Positions 51,340 through 60,207 of a stretch of 64,000 nucleotides of DNA are shown here, in pieces (positions within the stretch are counted from its first letter, which is position 1; each line of letters begins with the position of its first letter). Origin of the DNA: Arthrobacter ipis (GTDB lineage Bacteria; Actinomycetota; Actinomycetes; Actinomycetales; Micrococcaceae); NCBI RefSeq assembly GCF_014694315.1, contig NZ_JAAOXD010000001.1, forward strand, positions 565,059-629,058. The letters run 5' to 3'. The notes under the pieces were generated by a model. It saw nothing but the letters and a program-made list of their open reading frames with translations. It had not been told where the DNA came from and did not search any database. The position numbers were made by a program, and so were the translations under genes.

Positions 51340-52569
51340 ATGCCTAGCGTTCTTCCCCTGGGCGACCCCGCACCGTCGGACGGCCTGCTGCCGCAGCAGG
51401 CCGCGGAGGGTGCGGCCGCCCGGGCCTTCGGGCTCTACGTGCACATCCCGTTCTGCGCCGTGCGCTGCGGTTACTGCGACTTCAACACCTACACCGCAAC
51501 CGAGCTCGGCGGCGGCGCGTCCCAGGACGCATACGCCTCCACCGCCATCTCGGAAGTGGACTTTGCCGCGCGGGTCCTGAAGGAATCGGGGCTGCCCGCC
51601 CGGAAGCTGGGCACCGTCTTTTTCGGCGGCGGCACGCCCACGCTCCTGCCGGCAGAGGACCTGGCCAGAATTCTTCGCGCCGCCATAGACACGTGGGGGA
51701 TCGAACCCGGCGCCGAGGTGACCACCGAGGCCAACCCGGACTCCGTCACGCCGGAATCCCTGCAGCTGCTTGCCGATGCAGGCTTCACGCGGGTGTCCTT
51801 CGGCATGCAGTCCGCCGTGCCCCACGTGCTGAAGGTCCTGGACCGAACCCACACGCCGAGCCGTGTTCCGCTCGTGGTGCAGTGGGCGCGCGACGCCGGG
51901 CTCGCCGTCAGCCTGGACCTGATCTACGGAACGCCGGGGGAGTCCCTCGAGGACTGGCGCTTTTCGCTCGAAACCGCCCTGTCGTACCAGCCGGACCACA
52001 TCAGCGCCTACGCGCTGATCATCGAGGACGGCACCAAGCTCGCCGCCCAGATCCGCCGCGGCGAAGTTCCCGGAATCGACGACGACGACCATGCCGACAA
52101 GTACGAACTCGCCGATAAGATGATCACCGACGCCGGCCTGCACTGGTACGAGGTCAGCAACTGGTCCGCGACGCCGGAGCAGGCGTGCCGCCACAACCTC
52201 GCCTACTGGCGCGGGGATGACTGGTGGGGCATCGGCCCGGGAGCGCACTCGCACATGGGCGGGGTGCGCTGGTGGAACGTCAAGCACCCCACCGCCTATG
52301 CCGGACGGCTCGGCTCAGGCGTCTCGCCGGCGGCAGGGCGGGAAACGCTCGATGCCGAAACCCGGGGCGTCGAAAAGGTCATGCTGGAAGCCCGGCTTTT
52401 CTCGGGGCTCGAGACCGCTGCCCTGTCGCCGGCTGGCAGGAAGGCCGTGGCCGGACTGATCGCGGACGGCCTCGTGGTGCCCGAGGACGCCTTCCAGGGC
52501 CGCCTGGTTCTCACGCTGAAGGGCCGCCTCCTGGCGGATGCCGTGGTCCGCAGGATCCTGCCGGACTAG
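51340..52569 (+). CDS. hemW: Radical SAM protein HemW (heme chaperone, formerly annotated coproporphyrinogen III oxidase-like)
   Basis: A 409-aa radical SAM protein. The 4Fe-4S motif is CAVRCGYC with Cys 39, 43 and 46, preceded by LYVHIPF. GGGTPTLLP near residue 94, SFGMQS near 152 and the C-terminal HemN_C-like domain complete the HemW layout. The longer cysteine motif of true HemN (CxxxCxxCxC) is absent, since Phe follows Asp after Cys 46, which favours HemW. HemW inserts or transfers heme in several bacteria. The start is ATG 51340 with CGGAGG upstream. It converges on the DUF4870 gene across a long palindrome. Confidence 0.92.
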   Translation: MPSVLPLGDPAPSDGLLPQQAAEGAAARAFGLYVHIPFCAVRCGYCDFNTYTATELGGGASQDAYASTAISEVDFAARVLKESGLPARKLGTVFFGGGTPTLLPAEDLARILRAAIDTWGIEPGAEVTTEANPDSVTPESLQLLADAGFTRVSFGMQSAVPHVLKVLDRTHTPSRVPLVVQWARDAGLAVSLDLIYGTPGESLEDWRFSLETALSYQPDHISAYALIIEDGTKLAAQIRRGEVPGIDDDDHADKYELADKMITDAGLHWYEVSNWSATPEQACRHNLAYWRGDDWWGIGPGAHSHMGGVRWWNVKHPTAYAGRLGSGVSPAAGRETLDAETRGVEKVMLEARLFSGLETAALSPAGRKAVAGLIADGLVVPEDAFQGRLVLTLKGRLLADAVVRRILPD

Positions 52570-52591
52570 CCACGACAACAGACAAAGCAAC

Positions 52592-52661
52592 GCGAGGTCA
52601 GTTACAGCCCAATCCGCCAAGGATATTGGGCTGTAACTCCCCGCCCGCACCCTAACCTCGC
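52592..52661. repeat. Interrupted long palindrome between hemW and the DUF4870 gene
   Basis: The inner arms AGTTACAGCCCAAT (52600-52613) and ATTGGGCTGTAACT (52625-52638) are perfectly complementary over 14 bp with an 11-nt loop. The outer arms GCGAGGT (52592-52598) and ACCTCGC (52655-52661) pair over 7 bp. On the left the two arm parts are separated by one base, but on the right by 16 nt, as if a 16-nt segment had been inserted. It may serve as a bidirectional terminator; there is no T-tract. Confidence 0.8.
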
Positions 52662-52707
52662 AAGCTCGGCCAGGGAACCCTGCGGGCGTGGGCCCACTTA
52701 GCTCTGG

Positions 52708-53127
52708 TTACTTGATCCAGCGGAGGTTGTACGGGTACCGGTGCGGCTGGCCCTTGTTGACGTGGACACCGGCGGACACTGCGAAGCAGGTCAGCGCAAT
52801 CCAGATGAGTGTGGCCAGGACGGCGAACAGATTGCCGACGACGGGAAGCAGCACCAGCAGGTTGGCCACGAAGGCCGCAATCGTCGGCGGCAACGTGAAG
52901 TTGAGGGCTTCCTTGGACTCCTGCGCGGTGAACGGACCGCGGTCGCGGAAGATGAGGTAAATCAACAGGGCCGGAACACAGCCGAGAATGCCGCCGAAGT
53001 GCGCCAGGGTGGCCCACTGCCGGTCCTCGCTGGCGGTGAGCGGAAGCGCATTCGCCGGAACGCCATGGTACTGGGGCAGGTCCTGGCCGGACTGTGGGTC
53101 CCTGCGGTCGTGAGCGTCTTGTGCCAC
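52708..53127 (-). CDS. DUF4870 domain-containing membrane protein
   Basis: A 139-aa protein in the DUF4870 (Tic20-like) group. Its N-terminus is polar (1-35), followed by ASEDRQWATLAHFGGILGCVPALLIYLIF with the first helix (about 40-60), the conserved QESKEALNF motif near 68-76, then two helices (about 82-122) and a short tail ending PYNLRWIK. The function is unknown. I start at GTG 53127 (AQDAHDRRD) because AAGGAAGA lies directly upstream; the longer frame lacks a site. It is followed by the interrupted palindrome. Confidence 0.85.
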   Translation of the reverse strand: MAQDAHDRRDPQSGQDLPQYHGVPANALPLTASEDRQWATLAHFGGILGCVPALLIYLIFRDRGPFTAQESKEALNFTLPPTIAAFVANLLVLLPVVGNLFAVLATLIWIALTCFAVSAGVHVNKGQPHRYPYNLRWIK

Positions 53128-53265
53128 GGTGTCTTCCTTAAGCTTGCGTTGGTGCGATAGTGCCTTGGCGCCGGGGCCGCGGTGCGGTGCCGCCGTACCA
53201 AGGATACCGGGCCGTAGGGGCAACCGCGGGCTCAACGCCGAACCAGGGGAGCGTAGCGATCGAAA

Positions 53266-54120
53266 TTAGGGCACTGTTAGGAAATCGATGACCTCTTCCA
53301 CCCGGCCCAGCAGGGCGGGCTCAAGGTCGGCGTAGGTGCGCACGGCGCCGAGGAGCTTCTGCCAGCCGAGGCCGACGTCCTCCTTGGTCTCGTGCGGCCA
53401 GCCGAAAGCGGTGAGGATACCGGTCTTCCAGTCCGTACCGCGCGGCACCACGGGCCACTGCGGAATGCCGAGCACCGAGGGCCGGATCGCCTGCCAGACG
53501 TCGACGTACGGGTGGCCTACGATCAGTACATTCCCGGCGGCACCGGGGGACGCCATTACGGCGTCGGCGATCCTGGACTCCTTGGAATTTGGGACCAGAT
53601 GGTCCACCAGAACGCCCAGCCTGCGGCCGGGGCCGGGGCGGAAGGAGGCGACGGCCGCCGTCAGGTCATCGATGCCGTGCAGGGGCTCGACGACGATGCC
53701 CTCCACCCGGAGGTCGTCGCCCCAGACTTTTTCCACGAGTTCTGCATCGTGCTTGCCTTCAACCCAGATCCGGCTGGCCTTGGCCACCTGCGCGCGCTGC
53801 CCTTCCACTCGCACCGAACCCGAGGCCGTCCGTCCGGCCGTGCCCGATCCTGCGGGCTTCGCCTTGGGGGCCGGGGGCATCAGGCGGATCGGCTGGCCGT
53901 CCAGGAGGAATCCGAAACCAAGCTTGAAGGACCGGGATTTTCCGCGGCGGTCTTCGAGCGCCACGACGTGCATGCCGCCGGATTTCTCCACGCGGGTCAC
54001 TGCGCCCACCCAGCCGGACTGGACGTCCTCGAGCACCATGCCGCGCTCGACGGGTACCTCGGGCAGGCTCTTCTTCGCCGGCGCTGTCATGTCCTGCGGG
54101 CCCCAGGTCTGGTACTGCAT
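53266..54120 (-). CDS. DUF3097 domain-containing protein
   Basis: A 284-aa actinobacterial protein of unknown function. From ATG 54120 (MQYQTWGPQD) it shows PVERGMVLEDVQSGWVGAVTRVEK (about residues 22-45), a DUF3097-type N-terminal beta domain. The region KASRIWVEGKHDAELVEKVWGDDLRVEGIVVEPL (in parts) near 112-145 resembles a Toprim-like fold with its Glu. LVDHLVPNSKESRIADAV and GHPYVDVWQAIRP follow. A Toprim-related nucleic-acid role is plausible but unproven. Its start faces the CIRCE element and hrcA across a 210-nt divergent gap. Confidence 0.85.
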   Translation of the reverse strand: MQYQTWGPQDMTAPAKKSLPEVPVERGMVLEDVQSGWVGAVTRVEKSGGMHVVALEDRRGKSRSFKLGFGFLLDGQPIRLMPPAPKAKPAGSGTAGRTASGSVRVEGQRAQVAKASRIWVEGKHDAELVEKVWGDDLRVEGIVVEPLHGIDDLTAAVASFRPGPGRRLGVLVDHLVPNSKESRIADAVMASPGAAGNVLIVGHPYVDVWQAIRPSVLGIPQWPVVPRGTDWKTGILTAFGWPHETKEDVGLGWQKLLGAVRTYADLEPALLGRVEEVIDFLTVP

Positions 54121-54245
54121 TCGTTCACCGCTCTGCACTAGGAAGGAGCCGCTCCGGCCGCGGGCATGCCACCGGGGGACAGGCGCCCGGAATTTCGCCC
54201 GGAGCGGTACCAATGCTAACAACGCGGCGACTCATATTAGACTTG

Positions 54246-54272
54246 TTAGCACTTAGGCATGTCGAGTGCTAA
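54246..54272. promoter_or_regulatory. CIRCE operator upstream of hrcA-dnaJ
   Basis: TTAGCACTT, nine bases, GAGTGCTAA: one mismatch from the CIRCE consensus TTAGCACTC-N9-GAGTGCTAA. HrcA is known to bind this element. A nearby TGCTAACA (54214-54221) forms an extra inverted pair with TGTTAGCA (54244-54251), and a CATATT -10-like box lies at 54232-54237. hrcA therefore probably represses its own operon with dnaJ and rsmE. Confidence 0.93.
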
Positions 54273-54331
54273 CCACAGCGTTTACGGGCGGGACTAACGC
54301 CGGGGCGGTAACGGCCAAAAGGAGGTGGACT

Positions 54332-55345
54332 GTGAGCGAACCACGGAAGCTTGAGGTGCTGCGCGCCATCGTGGAGGACTATGTCCATTCCCGCGAACCG
54401 GTCGGCTCCAAGGCTCTGGTGGAGCGGCACCATCTGGGAGTCTCCAGCGCCACCATCCGCAACGACATGGCGGCTCTGGAGGACGAGGGCCTCATCACGG
54501 CCCCGCACACCAGCGCAGGCAGGATTCCCACGGACAAGGGTTACCGCCTGTTCGTCGACCAGATTTCGGCGGTCAAGCCGCTCTCGCCGGCGGAGAAGCG
54601 TGCCATTCAGACCCTGCTCGAGGGGTCAGAGGACCTTGACGACGTCCTGGACCGGACGGCGCGGCTCCTGTCCCAGCTGACCAACCAGGTCGCCGTCGTG
54701 CAGTACCCGCACCTGAGCCGCGCCGTGGTCCGGCACATCGAATTCGTGCTGCTGGCGCCGCGGAAGGTGCTGATCGTGCTGATCGCCGATTCCGGCAAGG
54801 TCGACCAGCGCGTCGTCGACGCCGGACAGGACCTGTCAGACGACACCCTTGCCGCTTTGCGCACCCGGTTCCTTACTGGTGTGGCCGGAACTCCGGTGGC
54901 CATCCTGCCCCAGCACCTGGCCGCCGTCGTGGCCGGCTGCACGCCCGCCGAGCGCCCCGTGGCCATGGCCCTGGGCAAGGGACTGGAGGGCCTGTCCCAC
55001 AACAGCCGGGAAGACCGCATGGTCCTGGCCGGAACGGCCAACCTGGCGCGGTCCAACGTGGACTTCCCGCTCAGCATTGGGCCTGTCCTTGAGGCCCTTG
55101 AGGAGCAGGTGGTAATGCTGCGGCTCCTGAGCGACATGGCACAGGATCCGCGCGGCGTGGCCGTCAGCATTGGCCGCGAAAACCCCTACGACGGGCTGGC
55201 CGAGGCGTCGGTGGTGGCCACCGGCTACGGCCCCGACGCCACCGCCAAGGTGGGTATCCTTGGCCCCACCCGGATGGACTATCCCACCACCATGGCCGCC
55301 GTCCGCGCGGTGGCCCGCTACCTTTCGAGGATTCTGGGCCCGTGA
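54332..55345 (+). CDS. hrcA: Heat-inducible transcription repressor HrcA
   Basis: Repressor of class I heat-shock genes, binding CIRCE. The 337-aa protein has the N-terminal winged helix ([37 protein letters not shown], in parts, residues 8-45) and [15 protein letters not shown] near 66-80. The C-terminal GAF-like domain follows. GTG 54332 lies 5 nt after AAAGGAGGT, one of the best ribosome-binding sites in the window, so the longer frame from 54266 (which starts inside CIRCE) is rejected. dnaJ follows after 58 nt. Confidence 0.96.
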   Translation: MSEPRKLEVLRAIVEDYVHSREPVGSKALVERHHLGVSSATIRNDMAALEDEGLITAPHTSAGRIPTDKGYRLFVDQISAVKPLSPAEKRAIQTLLEGSEDLDDVLDRTARLLSQLTNQVAVVQYPHLSRAVVRHIEFVLLAPRKVLIVLIADSGKVDQRVVDAGQDLSDDTLAALRTRFLTGVAGTPVAILPQHLAAVVAGCTPAERPVAMALGKGLEGLSHNSREDRMVLAGTANLARSNVDFPLSIGPVLEALEEQVVMLRLLSDMAQDPRGVAVSIGRENPYDGLAEASVVATGYGPDATAKVGILGPTRMDYPTTMAAVRAVARYLSRILGP

Positions 55346-55403
55346 CCGCACGCCCCGGACATCCTTTGACCACAGGCAGTACAACCAGGAAGAGATACGA
55401 ACT

Positions 55404-56531
55404 TTGAGCAGCCACTACGACGTTCTTGGAGTCTCCGCTGAAGCCACCGGCGAGGAGATCAAAAAGGCCTACCGAAAGCTGGCCCGCTCGCTTCACCCGG
55501 ACGTCAACCCCGGGGAAGACGCCGCCGAACGGTTCAAGGCCGTTACCCACGCCTATGAGGTGCTGTCCGATCCGCAGAAGCGCAGGGTCTACGACACCAC
55601 CGGCAATGAGAACGGGACGGACAACGGCTTTGGCGGCGGCGGTTATGCCGGCCAGGGCTTCGCGTTCCAGGACATCTTCGACACCTTCTTCGGCGCCGGC
55701 GGCACCTCTGGCCCCGCGTCCCGCGTCCGCCGCGGCCAGGACGCGCTCATCAGCGTGCGGATCGACCTGCGCGATGCCGTCTTCGGCGTCAACAAGAAGC
55801 TGGAAGTGGACACGGCCGTCACCTGCCCCACCTGCGAAGGGTCCTGCTGCCGCGAGGGCAGCCACCCGGAACGCTGCGACATCTGCGGCGGCAGTGGCCA
55901 GGTGCAGCGGGCGGTCCGTTCCATCCTCGGCCAGGTCATGACCGCCGCTCCCTGCGGCTCGTGCGAGGGCTTCGGCACCGTCATCAAGGACCCCTGCAAC
56001 GAGTGCAGCGGCCAGGGCCGCATCCGCAGCCGCCGCTCCCTGACCATCAAGGTCCCGGCCGGTGTGGCCACCGGCACGCGGATCCAGCTCTCCGGCCAAG
56101 GCGAGGCCGGCCCCGCGGGCGGACCGTCCGGCGACCTCTACGTGGAAATCCGCGTCAACAACGACCCCACATATGTCCGCGAGGGCGACGATCTCCACGC
56201 GACGCTGAACATTCCCATGACCGCCGCTGCCCTCGGCACGGAAGTGAACCTGGAAACCTTCGACGGCAAGCAGGAGATCGACGTCAAGGCGGGCACCCAG
56301 TCCGGAGAGATCATCACCCTGCGCGGCCTCGGCGTCACCCACCTGCGCGGCTACGGCCGCGGCGACCTCAAGGTCCACCTGCAGGTGGAAACGCCTTCCA
56401 AGCTCGACCCCGCCCAGGAGGACCTGCTCCGGCAGCTGGCCAAGCTCCGCGGTGAGCAGTTCTCGGAGGGCAAGCTCGCGGCCGGCGGCGGTGTCTTCGC
56501 CAAGCTGCGGGACCGCCTCGGTAACCTGTAG
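55404..56531 (+). CDS. dnaJ: Chaperone protein DnaJ (HrcA-linked, DnaJ2-type)
   Basis: Co-chaperone that delivers substrates to DnaK. The 375-aa protein has the J domain (residues 1-66, with HPD in SLHPDVNPG near 32), a short Gly/Phe region (70-105), four zinc-finger repeats (140-205) and two substrate-binding beta domains. The repeats read [24 protein letters not shown] and CNECSGQG; the first ends in Cys where Gly is usual, and another Cys follows. The start is TTG 55404 with AGGAAGAG upstream. Linkage to hrcA rather than dnaK-grpE marks it as the second actinobacterial DnaJ. Confidence 0.95.
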   Translation: MSSHYDVLGVSAEATGEEIKKAYRKLARSLHPDVNPGEDAAERFKAVTHAYEVLSDPQKRRVYDTTGNENGTDNGFGGGGYAGQGFAFQDIFDTFFGAGGTSGPASRVRRGQDALISVRIDLRDAVFGVNKKLEVDTAVTCPTCEGSCCREGSHPERCDICGGSGQVQRAVRSILGQVMTAAPCGSCEGFGTVIKDPCNECSGQGRIRSRRSLTIKVPAGVATGTRIQLSGQGEAGPAGGPSGDLYVEIRVNNDPTYVREGDDLHATLNIPMTAAALGTEVNLETFDGKQEIDVKAGTQSGEIITLRGLGVTHLRGYGRGDLKVHLQVETPSKLDPAQEDLLRQLAKLRGEQFSEGKLAAGGGVFAKLRDRLGNL

Positions 56532-56533
56532 CG

Positions 56534-57304
56534 GTGAGCAACCCCGTATTCTTCACCCCGGCCGGCGCGCTGGACAGCACTGTTCCCGGTTCGCTGTTCG
56601 TCCTGGACGGTGCCGAGGCCCGGCACGCGGTCACCGTGAAGCGCCTGGCGGTGGGGGAGCAGGTTGACATGGCTGACGGCGCCGGCAAGCGCATCACCGG
56701 AACCGTGACGGAAGCTGCCCCCGCCGAGCTGACGGTCGAATGCGCCTCCGTCAGTGTGGAACCGCGGCCGGATATCCGCCTCGTTCTGGTGCAGGCCCTT
56801 GCCAAAGGTGACCGGGACGAATTGGCGATCGAAACCGCCACGGAGCTGGGCATCGACGCAGTAATTCCGTGGCAGTCGGAACGCTCCATCGTCCGCTGGA
56901 AGGGTGACCGGGCAGCAAAGGCGCACGGCAAGTGGCAGTCCGCCGTCACGGCCGCCGCCAAGCAGGCGCGCCGCGCCTGGATTCCCGAGGTGAGGCCCGC
57001 CGTCGACACCCGGGCGCTGGCCAAGGAAGTGGCGGACGCCGGCCTTGCCGTGATTCTGCACGAAGACGCGGTGACACCGCTGCGGCGGGTCCTGGGCAAG
57101 TGGTCGGAGGAGCGTCAGGAGGCGTCGGACCCCGGCGAGGTCCTCCTCATCGTTGGTCCCGAAGGGGGCATCAGCCCCCGCGAGGTCACCAGGCTGTGCA
57201 GCGCCGGGGCGGTCACGGCGCTGCTGGGACCGCACGTCCTGCGGTCATCGACGGCGGGACCGGCCGGCGTCGTGGTGGCCAGCGACGTCCTGGGCCGGTG
57301 GTAA
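56534..57304 (+). CDS. rsmE: 16S rRNA (uracil1498-N3)-methyltransferase RsmE
   Basis: SPOUT methyltransferase that modifies U1498 of 16S rRNA using SAM. The 256-aa protein has a PUA-like N-terminal part (residues 1-75) and the trefoil-knot C-terminus. Motifs are ALAKGDRDELAIETATELGID near 88-108, the SAM loop LLIVGPEGGISPREV near 202-216 and LGPHVLRSSTAGPAGV near 233-248. The start is GTG 56534, 2 nt after dnaJ. The stop lies in the first unit of a tandem array. Co-transcription with hrcA-dnaJ is expected. Confidence 0.95.
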   Translation: MSNPVFFTPAGALDSTVPGSLFVLDGAEARHAVTVKRLAVGEQVDMADGAGKRITGTVTEAAPAELTVECASVSVEPRPDIRLVLVQALAKGDRDELAIETATELGIDAVIPWQSERSIVRWKGDRAAKAHGKWQSAVTAAAKQARRAWIPEVRPAVDTRALAKEVADAGLAVILHEDAVTPLRRVLGKWSEERQEASDPGEVLLIVGPEGGISPREVTRLCSAGAVTALLGPHVLRSSTAGPAGVVVASDVLGRW

Positions 57305-57366
57305 TCCATACGGATGGTAAATCCAGGCCGCTGGTGAGTCCAGGCTGCAGGTAACTTCAGCCACCG
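57300..57366 (+). repeat. Four-unit 16-17 nt tandem array at the rsmE stop
   Basis: Units GGTAATCCATACGGAT, GGTAAATCCAGGCCGCT, GGTGAGTCCAGGCTGCA and GGTAACTTCAGCCACCG start at 57300, 57316, 57333 and 57350. The first contains the rsmE stop TAA (57302). Later units give TAA 57318, TGA 57335 and TAA 57352, so all three frames are stopped. Confidence 0.85.
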
Positions 57367-57387
57367 AACGGTTCGCTGACGGGACCG

Positions 57388-58305
57388 CTAGCGAACAGTG
57401 AACCCCCGTGAGTCCACGTTGAGTTCGTCCTCGGGCTTACCCGGGCCGCTCTGGGAGACGCGCACCTCGTAGTTGCCGGGCGCAAGGTTCACGGTGATGC
57501 CGAAGACCCCGGACGCGGCGGGATCCGCTGCGGCCGTGGCTTCCCCGGTCAGGTAGCTTTCCTTGTCGCCGTTGTCCTGGACCTTGAGGATTCGCCAGTG
57601 GAGTTTGCCGTTGGGGACGGTGCTTCGTCCGGCGATCTTGACCCGTCCGTCGCCGACTTCGGTGCCCTGCTGCGGATCGATGATCCACACCGGTGCCACC
57701 ATTCCGACGCTGCGGGACGTGGGGGCACCGAGCTTCACATGTTTGAACGCCAGGTAATCGGTGTGCCCGTCCACCAGGATCACCACTTCGATCTGCTGGC
57801 CGGAGTCGATCAGGCCCGAGCTGGCCCCGGCGGCCGTCGCGGTGTAGACCAGTTGCTGGATGGCCCGCTGGGCCATGTCAGCGTCGAGGTTGCTGTTGAA
57901 GGCATCCGCGGAAACGTCCACGGTAATGACATTGGTGCCCGAGATCGACGTCGCGAGGTTCTTGGGGTTCTGCCACGGCGTGAAGTAGTCCGGATCCAGC
58001 GGCGTCTCCGACATCATGGCCCGCAGGGCGCGCGTGATCGGGTTCTCATCGTCCGGAACGTCGCGGAACTCGCGGTACAGGAAGACGTTGCTGTTGCTTC
58101 GCCCGATCCAGTAAACGGGCGCCTTGTTCGAGGACTGCGTTGTTTCCAGCGGCGCGCTGGTAGTCGGAACGCCGTCCGTGCCGGCGGCCCGGCGGGACGA
58201 GGAGGTCGGAGAGTTGGCGGATGTCACCGCAGGATCGGGATCGGCAATGCATCCGGACAGCAGCAGGGCAGCCGGGAGCAGCGCGGACAGCAGCACGGAG
58301 CGCAT
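57388..58305 (-). CDS. GerMN domain lipoprotein with Gmad2 immunoglobulin-like domain
   Basis: Secreted lipoprotein of 305 aa. The signal peptide ends in the lipobox LLSGC with Cys 19. A Ser/Thr-rich linker follows, then a GerMN (sporulation/germination-type) domain around residues 65-190 (VFLYREFRDVPDD, VDVSADAFNSNL, QQLVYTATAA). The C-terminal Gmad2 domain spans about 205-305 (APVWIIDPQQGTEVGDGRVKIAG, GNYEVRVSQSGPG). In non-sporulating actinobacteria such proteins sit on the outer face of the membrane, function unknown, sometimes next to two-component genes. It is convergent with rsmE. Confidence 0.9.
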   Translation of the reverse strand: MRSVLLSALLPAALLLSGCIADPDPAVTSANSPTSSSRRAAGTDGVPTTSAPLETTQSSNKAPVYWIGRSNSNVFLYREFRDVPDDENPITRALRAMMSETPLDPDYFTPWQNPKNLATSISGTNVITVDVSADAFNSNLDADMAQRAIQQLVYTATAAGASSGLIDSGQQIEVVILVDGHTDYLAFKHVKLGAPTSRSVGMVAPVWIIDPQQGTEVGDGRVKIAGRSTVPNGKLHWRILKVQDNGDKESYLTGEATAAADPAASGVFGITVNLAPGNYEVRVSQSGPGKPEDELNVDSRGFTVR

Positions 58306-58649
58306 CCGCGGTACTTTCCGGCCCGGAGTTCCTGGCTGACTGATGCTGGCGATCCCTTCGAATGAGCAGTGCTTGCGGGCACGCCGGACCGTTGCCGGCG
58401 GGCTCCTTGTCCAGCATTACACGAGACTTTGGGGCACACTGTGCCTTTCGGGGCAGGCGGCCGAACTGCAACGGGAACGATATGAGGCCGATACAAAGTT
58501 GATATCTAATTGCGGGAACGCGTTACAGAATTGCGGTCCGCCGTGACCTTTCCGGACGGCAGGCCAGGGCGTCCGCTGGCGTAAGATGTGAAGACACAAT
58601 TGAGTTATTTTTCCGAACTGGAGGGAACTTAAGGCCCCAGGCCGTCACC
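58306..58649. other. 344-nt divergent intergenic region upstream of phoH
   Basis: No gene is supported here. TTGATA at 58499-58504 and a good -10-like TAAGAT at 58582-58587 are visible on the plus strand but not in a correctly spaced pair. GGAGGG at 58620-58625 lies 24 nt before the chosen phoH ATG, which is farther than usual. On the minus strand I see no convincing promoter for the lipoprotein gene. Confidence 0.4.
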
Positions 58650-59750
58650 ATGACTGAATCAGCAAACGGAAAGCGCCGCCTCAATACGGGGGACCGCACC
58701 ACGGGCGAATTCCCCCATACTCTCCCCGGTGTCCGGACGGAGGTGGTCATCTTCGATAACTCTGATCAGATGGTGCAGTCGCTGGGCAGCCACGACGAGG
58801 CCCTCCGCTTCATCGAGGACCAGTTCCCGGCCGTCAGTTTCCACGTCCGCGGCAACGAACTCTCCATCAACGGACCCGCGGCCGATGTTCCGCGGATCAT
58901 GCGCCTGCTCCACGAGGTCCGGGGGCTCGTGGCCCGCGGCACGGTGATCACGCCGGCAGTGCTCCAGCAACTGGTGTCGCTGCTCCGCAGCCAGTCCCTG
59001 CAGAACCCGGTCGAGGTGCTGACCCACGACATCCTGTCCAGCCGCGGCAAGACCATCCGGCCCAAAACACTGAACCAGAAGAACTATGTGGACGCCATCG
59101 ACGCGAACACGGTGATCTTCGGGATCGGTCCCGCCGGTACCGGCAAGACCTACTTGGCGGTGGCCAAGGCGGTGCAGGCCCTGCAGCAGAAGGAAGTCAG
59201 CCGGATCATCCTCACCCGTCCCGCCGTCGAAGCGGGCGAACGGCTGGGTTTCCTCCCCGGCACGCTCAGCGACAAGATCGACCCGTACCTGCGGCCGCTG
59301 TACGACGCGCTGCACGACATGATGGACCCCGAGTCCATTCCCCGGCTGATGGCGGCCGGAACCATCGAGGTCGCTCCGCTGGCCTACATGAGGGGCCGGA
59401 CGCTGAACGACGCCTTCATCATCCTCGACGAGGCGCAGAACACCACGCCGGAACAGATGAAGATGTTCCTGACCCGCCTCGGCTTCGGCTCCAAGATGGT
59501 GGTCACCGGCGACGTGACGCAGGTGGACCTTCCGTTCGGAACCCGCTCCGGCCTGCGCATTGTTGAGGAAATCCTCACCGGAATTGACGACGTCAGCTTC
59601 TCCGTTCTGGACGCCACCGACGTGGTCCGCCACCGTCTGGTGGGGGATATCGTCAACGCCTACGGCATCTGGGACGAAGCACAACGCAACCGGGTCAAGC
59701 ATTCCGTTCCCCGGGAACGACGGGAGAGCACGCATGAGCATCGAAGTTAA
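58650..59750 (+). CDS. phoH: PhoH family ATPase
   Basis: P-loop NTPase of 366 aa. An N-terminal single-strand-nucleic-acid-binding-type domain (about residues 30-115) precedes the PhoH core: Walker A GPAGTGKTYLAVAKAV near 160-175, TRPAVEAGERLGFLPG near 191, Walker B FIILDEAQN near 257-265 and TGDVTQVDLP near 287. PhoH-like proteins are linked to RNA metabolism, and the constant neighbour ybeY supports this. ATG 58650 is the only good start, but the nearest Shine-Dalgarno-like GGAGGG is 24 nt upstream. It overlaps ybeY by 17 nt. Confidence 0.94.
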   Translation: MTESANGKRRLNTGDRTTGEFPHTLPGVRTEVVIFDNSDQMVQSLGSHDEALRFIEDQFPAVSFHVRGNELSINGPAADVPRIMRLLHEVRGLVARGTVITPAVLQQLVSLLRSQSLQNPVEVLTHDILSSRGKTIRPKTLNQKNYVDAIDANTVIFGIGPAGTGKTYLAVAKAVQALQQKEVSRIILTRPAVEAGERLGFLPGTLSDKIDPYLRPLYDALHDMMDPESIPRLMAAGTIEVAPLAYMRGRTLNDAFIILDEAQNTTPEQMKMFLTRLGFGSKMVVTGDVTQVDLPFGTRSGLRIVEEILTGIDDVSFSVLDATDVVRHRLVGDIVNAYGIWDEAQRNRVKHSVPRERRESTHEHRS

Positions 59751-60207
59751 CAACGAATCCGGCATCCAGGTGGACGAACCCCGGCTGGTGGCCTTGGCAC
59801 GCTTTATCTTCGAGCAGCTGTACATCCATCCGCAGGCGGAACTGTCCATTCTGCTGGTGGACGAGCCGGCCATGGAGAAGCTGCACATCGAGCTCATGGA
59901 TGAGCCGGGAGCCACCGACGTGCTCTCAGTCCCCATGGATGAGCTGACCCCGGGAACCCCGGACAAGCCCACCCCGCAGGGAATGCTTGGCGACATCGCG
60001 ATCTGCCCGCAAGTAGCCGAGGTCCAGGCCCGCAACGCCGGGCACTCCACGCAGGACGAGATGCTGCTGCTGACCACGCACGGAATCCTCCACCTGCTCG
60101 GCTATGACCATGCCGAACCGGAGGAGAAGGCAGAAATGTTCGGCCTGCAGCGCGAACTGCTGACGGCATTCACCGGCAAAGAAGCACCGGCCGAGACCAC
60201 CCAGTGA
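59734..60207 (+). CDS. ybeY: Endoribonuclease YbeY
   Basis: Zinc-dependent RNase for 16S rRNA 3'-end maturation and ribosome quality control. The 157-aa protein starts at ATG 59734 (MSIEVNNESG) with CGGGAGAG upstream, and overlaps phoH by 17 nt. The metal-binding HGILHLLGYDH (residues 116-126) is intact, and ATDVLSVPMDE near 67 is conserved. Its stop overlaps the GTG start of the next gene by 4 nt. The order phoH-ybeY-CNNM-era is common in bacteria. Confidence 0.96.
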   Translation: MSIEVNNESGIQVDEPRLVALARFIFEQLYIHPQAELSILLVDEPAMEKLHIELMDEPGATDVLSVPMDELTPGTPDKPTPQGMLGDIAICPQVAEVQARNAGHSTQDEMLLLTTHGILHLLGYDHAEPEEKAEMFGLQRELLTAFTGKEAPAETTQ

